From contig JASANH010000554.1 of NCBI GenBank assembly GCA_030248295.1, forward strand, positions 471,463 through 535,462: a stretch of DNA of 64,000 bases, given 5' to 3'. Under the pieces are notes generated by a model. It did no database searches. It was not told the DNA's origin and saw only the letters and a program-made list of their open reading frames with translations. The translations under genes and the position numbers were made by a program. Origin of the DNA: Mesodorylaimus sp. YZB2_4 (Eukaryota > Nematoda > Enoplea > Dorylaimida > Dorylaimidae). Every line of letters begins with the position of its first letter. Positions within the stretch are counted from its first letter, which is position 1. This document shows, in pieces, positions 60,786 through 64,000 of the stretch.

Positions 60786-61935
60786 CCAGATGATGAGACG
60801 TGTGATGTGCCAATGGCCTGTTTCCGTGGTAATCTGCGATGGACTGTGTCAAAGGTACCGCTAACTTAGATGATCATTCGAGAGGTCGCATATTTGTGGC
60901 CGCAGGAGGCATGTCAAAATGGTGGTCAATCAGAAAACACGCTTCACAGCAGATATTTGTTTCGGTACTTTGGTATTGCCTGTGATTTGTAATTCGGCCC
61001 TCAGTTCTTTTATTCGTAAGTCCTTGAACAAAGGCGTATGTAACCTCACATTTAGAGAAGGGCGAGCGTCGCTCTGACTGCCGAAAGTTTCCTGCGAAGA
61101 TTATAGTTCACGATTTTTATCAGGCATTGTGGCACAGCCATACCGAGAACATGTGATCTACAGGTCACACTGCGCTCCAAAATTAGGTGTACAGCCGCAT
61201 TTTAGGACTGAATTTTCACCCCGATATCCCTGACCAGAATAAGCGATAAATCCTTCAGCTCCCTCAACTTTAGTAGATCATGTAAGATTCGGCTTCCAGT
61301 TTACTCCTGACATTTTGACCCAGGACATGTTTCAGTGCTGTGCCGATTGTAAAGTTGTATAAAATTTGAAGCAGTATACCAGCTTTTAAACTATTTTATG
61401 AAACCTCTATGAAGAAATAACTGTGAAACCATAATATCAAAGCGTTTTCAAATGTTTATTTGTACACTTACCCAAAATCACACAAAAGAATGCAACAGAT
61501 CAAAAAACCTTTATCAGAAGTCATTTTTATCAGACCGGGACATGGATTAAGTTTCATACCAATGGACTTCCCATCCGATACATTCGTAAGCCCGTGCCGA
61601 GTTGGAGTACTTGGAGCACAACACTCTCTAACCTACAGAAACCACATCGCAGAAAACCAGCAGAGCTGTCAGAAGGTACGCAGGCCCTATTGTAGGAGGT
61701 ACAGGTACCTGATGGGGGGCATAGCCAGTGCAACCAATCCCTGGACACCATGCAACTTGCTAGACCTGCCACCTACAGTGTGGTCCCTTCCCCGCTCTCT
61801 AGCCTGTGACCCAACATATCGCTTCGCACTCTCCAGTTCCGGCACGCCTAGCCCCCTTTCTAGTACTGCTCCCTATATGTACACCTGTCCCGCCCTCATA
61901 CTTTACCTCTCGCACCCTTCATTCTCACATCTGGA
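60786..61935. other. Intergenic, no gene seen
   Basis: It contains the second copy of the ~65-base direct repeat at 61430-61495. The reading frame at 61460-61996 (+) has no recognisable motif and overlaps the paired-domain gene at its end. Confidence 0.4.
61430..61495 (+). repeat. Direct repeat, copy 2
   Basis: CCATAATATCAAAGCGTTTTCA, then TTTGTACAC, CCCAAAATCACACAAAAGAA and TGCAA, matching 56860-56925 in sequence and orientation, about 4.57 kb away. Flanking sequences on both sides differ. Confidence 0.75.
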
Positions 61936-62472
61936 CTACTTCAACTTGCACTGCTCTCCCCCGGGGGACGTGTCCTTGCGTTCGGTGCCACGTTGAATCC
62001 TTTTCAGATAGATGGCTATGGACTGACGGGATGGGATTTTCTCTTGCTCAAGCTTCTTATCCGACAGCATTTGCCGCCGTATTTCGGTAGCATTAATTTT
62101 GGGATTCTGTTTTAAAAACGATTTAATCAATTGTATCAAATCGTCGGTCATTATTCTCGGTGGGGTTGGGGGATCGGGATTCAAAGTTCCCAGTTCTCGG
62201 AATCGGCGTAATATCGATTTCACCACTGATCTGCTGACGTGTAATTTCTCAGAGATCGTTCGCGTTGATAAACCTTTTTGGGATAAATTTAATATTTTCT
62301 TACGCATAGGCATGGATAGTGGACGGCCTGGCAAGAATAGACGCCCTTGCTTATTCTTTTTGACAGCTGGATCGTCGGATATAGAATCGTCCTCTTCGTC
62401 GAGCATGTCGCATTCTTCTGGCTGCGGTTCATTCATTTTCACTCGTGCTTTTCGTCGACCCAGTGCAGCCAT
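61936..62472 (-). CDS. Paired-domain protein without homeodomain
   Basis: Probable DNA-binding transcription factor. 178 residues in one exon, starting at ATG 62472 in a good context (AAAAATGG). Residues ~42-160 align with a PAX paired domain: KQGRLFLPGRPLSMPMRKKI (GGVFVNGRPL type), LSQKGLSTRTISEKLHVSRS (PAI recognition helix region), ILRRFRELGTLNPDPP, then a RED-like half, IMTDDLIQLIKSFLKQNP and KIPSRQSIAIYLKRIQ. The N-terminus is acidic (ECDMLDEEDDSISDD). Sequence is diverged from classical PAX proteins. Neither homeodomain nor octapeptide is visible; more 3' exons cannot be excluded. Tc1-like transposases also carry paired-like helices, but there is no DDE catalytic domain here and the linker and spacing fit PAX better. 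Confidence 0.75.
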   Translation of the reverse strand: MAALGRRKARVKMNEPQPEECDMLDEEDDSISDDPAVKKNKQGRLFLPGRPLSMPMRKKILNLSQKGLSTRTISEKLHVSRSVVKSILRRFRELGTLNPDPPTPPRIMTDDLIQLIKSFLKQNPKINATEIRRQMLSDKKLEQEKIPSRQSIAIYLKRIQRGTERKDTSPGGEQCKLK

Positions 62473-63034
62473 TTTTGACGCGAATGCAATGTATTCAACG
62501 GGAATAGAATTAGAGCCGAAAACAAAGGTGTTGAGGGATGCACTGGGAAAAAGGACACTGATGATGAGACGGTTAAACGTTTCGTCTGGGCGACTTTAAA
62601 GATTGGCTGTCCATGGATGGCATTCCACTAGCGCACACTAGGACCAGACTTTTACATATTTTAGTGATACATTTTACTACTATACGTCGAGAGTATCCTG
62701 TTGGAAAATTTCTTACAGTACCTGACCGGTTTCGAGTAGGCTGTGGAGATTTATGGCGATGATAGAGACTCTGGTGGGCTACGCGCCGAGTGACTGGAGG
62801 CCTGTTTTTACTGTTTTCGTGGCTTGGCTGGACTGACTAAAATTTTGTGAACGGGGCAGCCGGCAGAAAGGGTGTAGGGGAATTAGAAAAAACTGGCTGT
62901 TACATAGTGGGAGGGTATTGAAATAATATTCTATGATGCATATGGCTATGTTGTGGGTGCCTCGGGTCTGCTGTGTTGATTGCCTATAGGTCATGTACGC
63001 TTCAGAACAATATGTTGATAATGCAACACGTTTT

Positions 63035-63362
63035 TTTTGGCCGAAGCCCAGCAGTCATACCGTATAAGCTGAGCGGGGACCAGCTCTCACGGCAAGTTCC
63101 CTTTGTGTCTCCGCTAGGAGCATCTCCACATGAGGACTGGCCTGGACACTGACTTCCTCGGAAAATGGCGGGAGGGCTGTGAACCCTGTCGGTGTTGGAA
63201 AGCTGAGACTGTCTCCTCGTTTGGCTTCCGTCTCTCCACTCGGAGCACCTCGGCGGTACTGGTTAAATCCCCCGCGATCAAGGTGGCGAGGGTTTATGGT
63301 TCACCGACCTCTGCCACCAGGAACCTGGACGAGCCGCTACTCTCTACCAAGCAACACGGTGT
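63035..63362 (-). mobile_element. SINE-like dispersed repeat, copy 3
   Basis: Shares GGCCGAAGCCCAGCAGTCA, GGGGACCAGCTC, CGCTAGGAGCATCTCCACA, GACTGTCTCCTCGTTTGGCT, TCCGTCTCTCCACTCGGAGC and GGGTTTATGGTTC in the same order as the copies at 44265 and 57540. It is more diverged at the GCGGCCGC end, which is missing; CAACACGGTG near 63352 corresponds to CAATACGGAG of copy 1. Confidence 0.65.
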
Positions 63363-63912
63363 AACCCACACCTCTCCGTGCGAGTGGTTCCTTCCCCCTT
63401 ACCCGCACGGCATGTGTGTTTCCAGCACGTGAGTTACTTCGTCGTGTTCAGCCCTCTCTGGCACCGGATCAGGTCTAGCCAAAGTGGTTGTCTCCTTACC
63501 AGTTCTAGGTTTGCCCGCTTGCCCCTACTGGGTTAGGTTCTACTAATTTAAGTCCTGTCAGTCCGTCGGTGAACATCGACTAGTGCGGTCGTATCGGCTC
63601 CCAAGATCCTCAGCGACCCCTTCCACTAGTATATCTGCTCATGTATTCTTATACGACCGATCCATCGTGGAGGTGTCCGCTAGTCGGCATAGTAAACTCT
63701 GTACGTTGCTATTGCCCGGCTATTGGGACCGCGGAATGAGGGATTTAAACCTGCAGAGACCCGTGTAGGCTCCCCTGTCCGTGAAGAGGACAGAAGTCAC
63801 AACGGGTATAGATGAATATTGAACCGCTACACCGCCGCAGTCGCCGTGATGCATCATGTTAGGTTGTTAGACGTTTTTCCATCATTCACGGCGGGGTACA
63901 TCAACATCCCCA

Positions 63913-63926
63913 CCCCCCCCCCCCCC
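63913..63926. repeat. Poly(C) tract, 14 nt
   Basis: Uninterrupted run of 14 C near the end of the window. Confidence 0.9.
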
Positions 63927-64000
63927 GATTCTCCCCTGATGGGCAGGTGGATATTTGGCGGAAAAGGCACTTTTTAAAAGGGATTCTTGACTTACTGTCT

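Larger units (their letters stand above)
62473..64000. other. Right end of the window: repeat-rich, no gene
   Basis: It contains SINE-like copy 3 (63035-63362) and a poly(C) run (63913-63926). No supported coding sequence. Confidence 0.45.

Noticed and set aside
61460..61996. 178-residue plus-strand frame
   Set aside because: Starts inside the direct repeat and overlaps the paired-domain gene antisense; no domain.

Overview
The window is animal nuclear DNA, most likely from a nematode. Genes are split by GT-AG introns, some intergenic stretches run to several kb, and two genes encode cuticle-type collagens with the nematode layout: an N-terminal membrane segment, an RxRxxxKR processing site, interrupted Gly-X-Y blocks and a C-terminal [11 protein letters not shown] tail. 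I cannot name the species. The relatively long introns, a NEL-like gene and a conserved Hex homeobox gene would fit a basal (enoplean) nematode, but that is inference.

Layout. 1-900: a fold-back repeat. 901-6317 (-): a ten-exon PHRF1 homologue (RING, PHD, basic region, one huge low-complexity exon, conserved C-terminal block) whose 3' end runs off the window. 7432-8688 and 13792-15082 (-): two related cuticle collagen genes, with an orphan P450-like N-terminus (9801-10031, +) between them. 18796-21891 (+): a short NEL-like secreted protein. 24689-28787 (-): a Hex/HHEX (pha-2 type) homeobox gene. 32026-34749 (-): an unrecognised secreted protein built from three cysteine-rich repeats, one per exon. 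41785-45233 (-): the U5 snRNP protein TXNL4A/Dim1. 45990-46685 (+): a PMF1/Nnf1 kinetochore protein. 47271-48701 (-): histone H3.3. 52766-56511 (+): an unrecognised two-exon protein with possible OB/S1-like modules. 59126-60785 (+): damaged coding sequence, including a DDHD1-type phospholipase with a nonsense codon and a frameshift at the catalytic serine motif. 61936-62472 (-): a paired-domain protein.

The 41.8-48.7 kb block is a compact cluster of housekeeping genes: TXNL4A and PMF1 are divergent and share a 756-bp intergenic stretch, and PMF1 and H3.3 converge. The right third is rich in repeats: fold-back elements with terminal inverted repeats (50888-51571; 54649-55284 with a TA target duplication; 57032-58158), a near-perfect 72-nt hairpin (49864-49935), a SINE-like family in three copies plus a fragment, a second repeat family in inverted orientation in two introns, and a tRNA-like sequence. 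Seven poly(G/C) runs of 14-22 nt are scattered through non-coding DNA.

All exon borders were placed by eye from splice consensus, reading phase and family similarity. The large intergenic stretches showed me no convincing genes.
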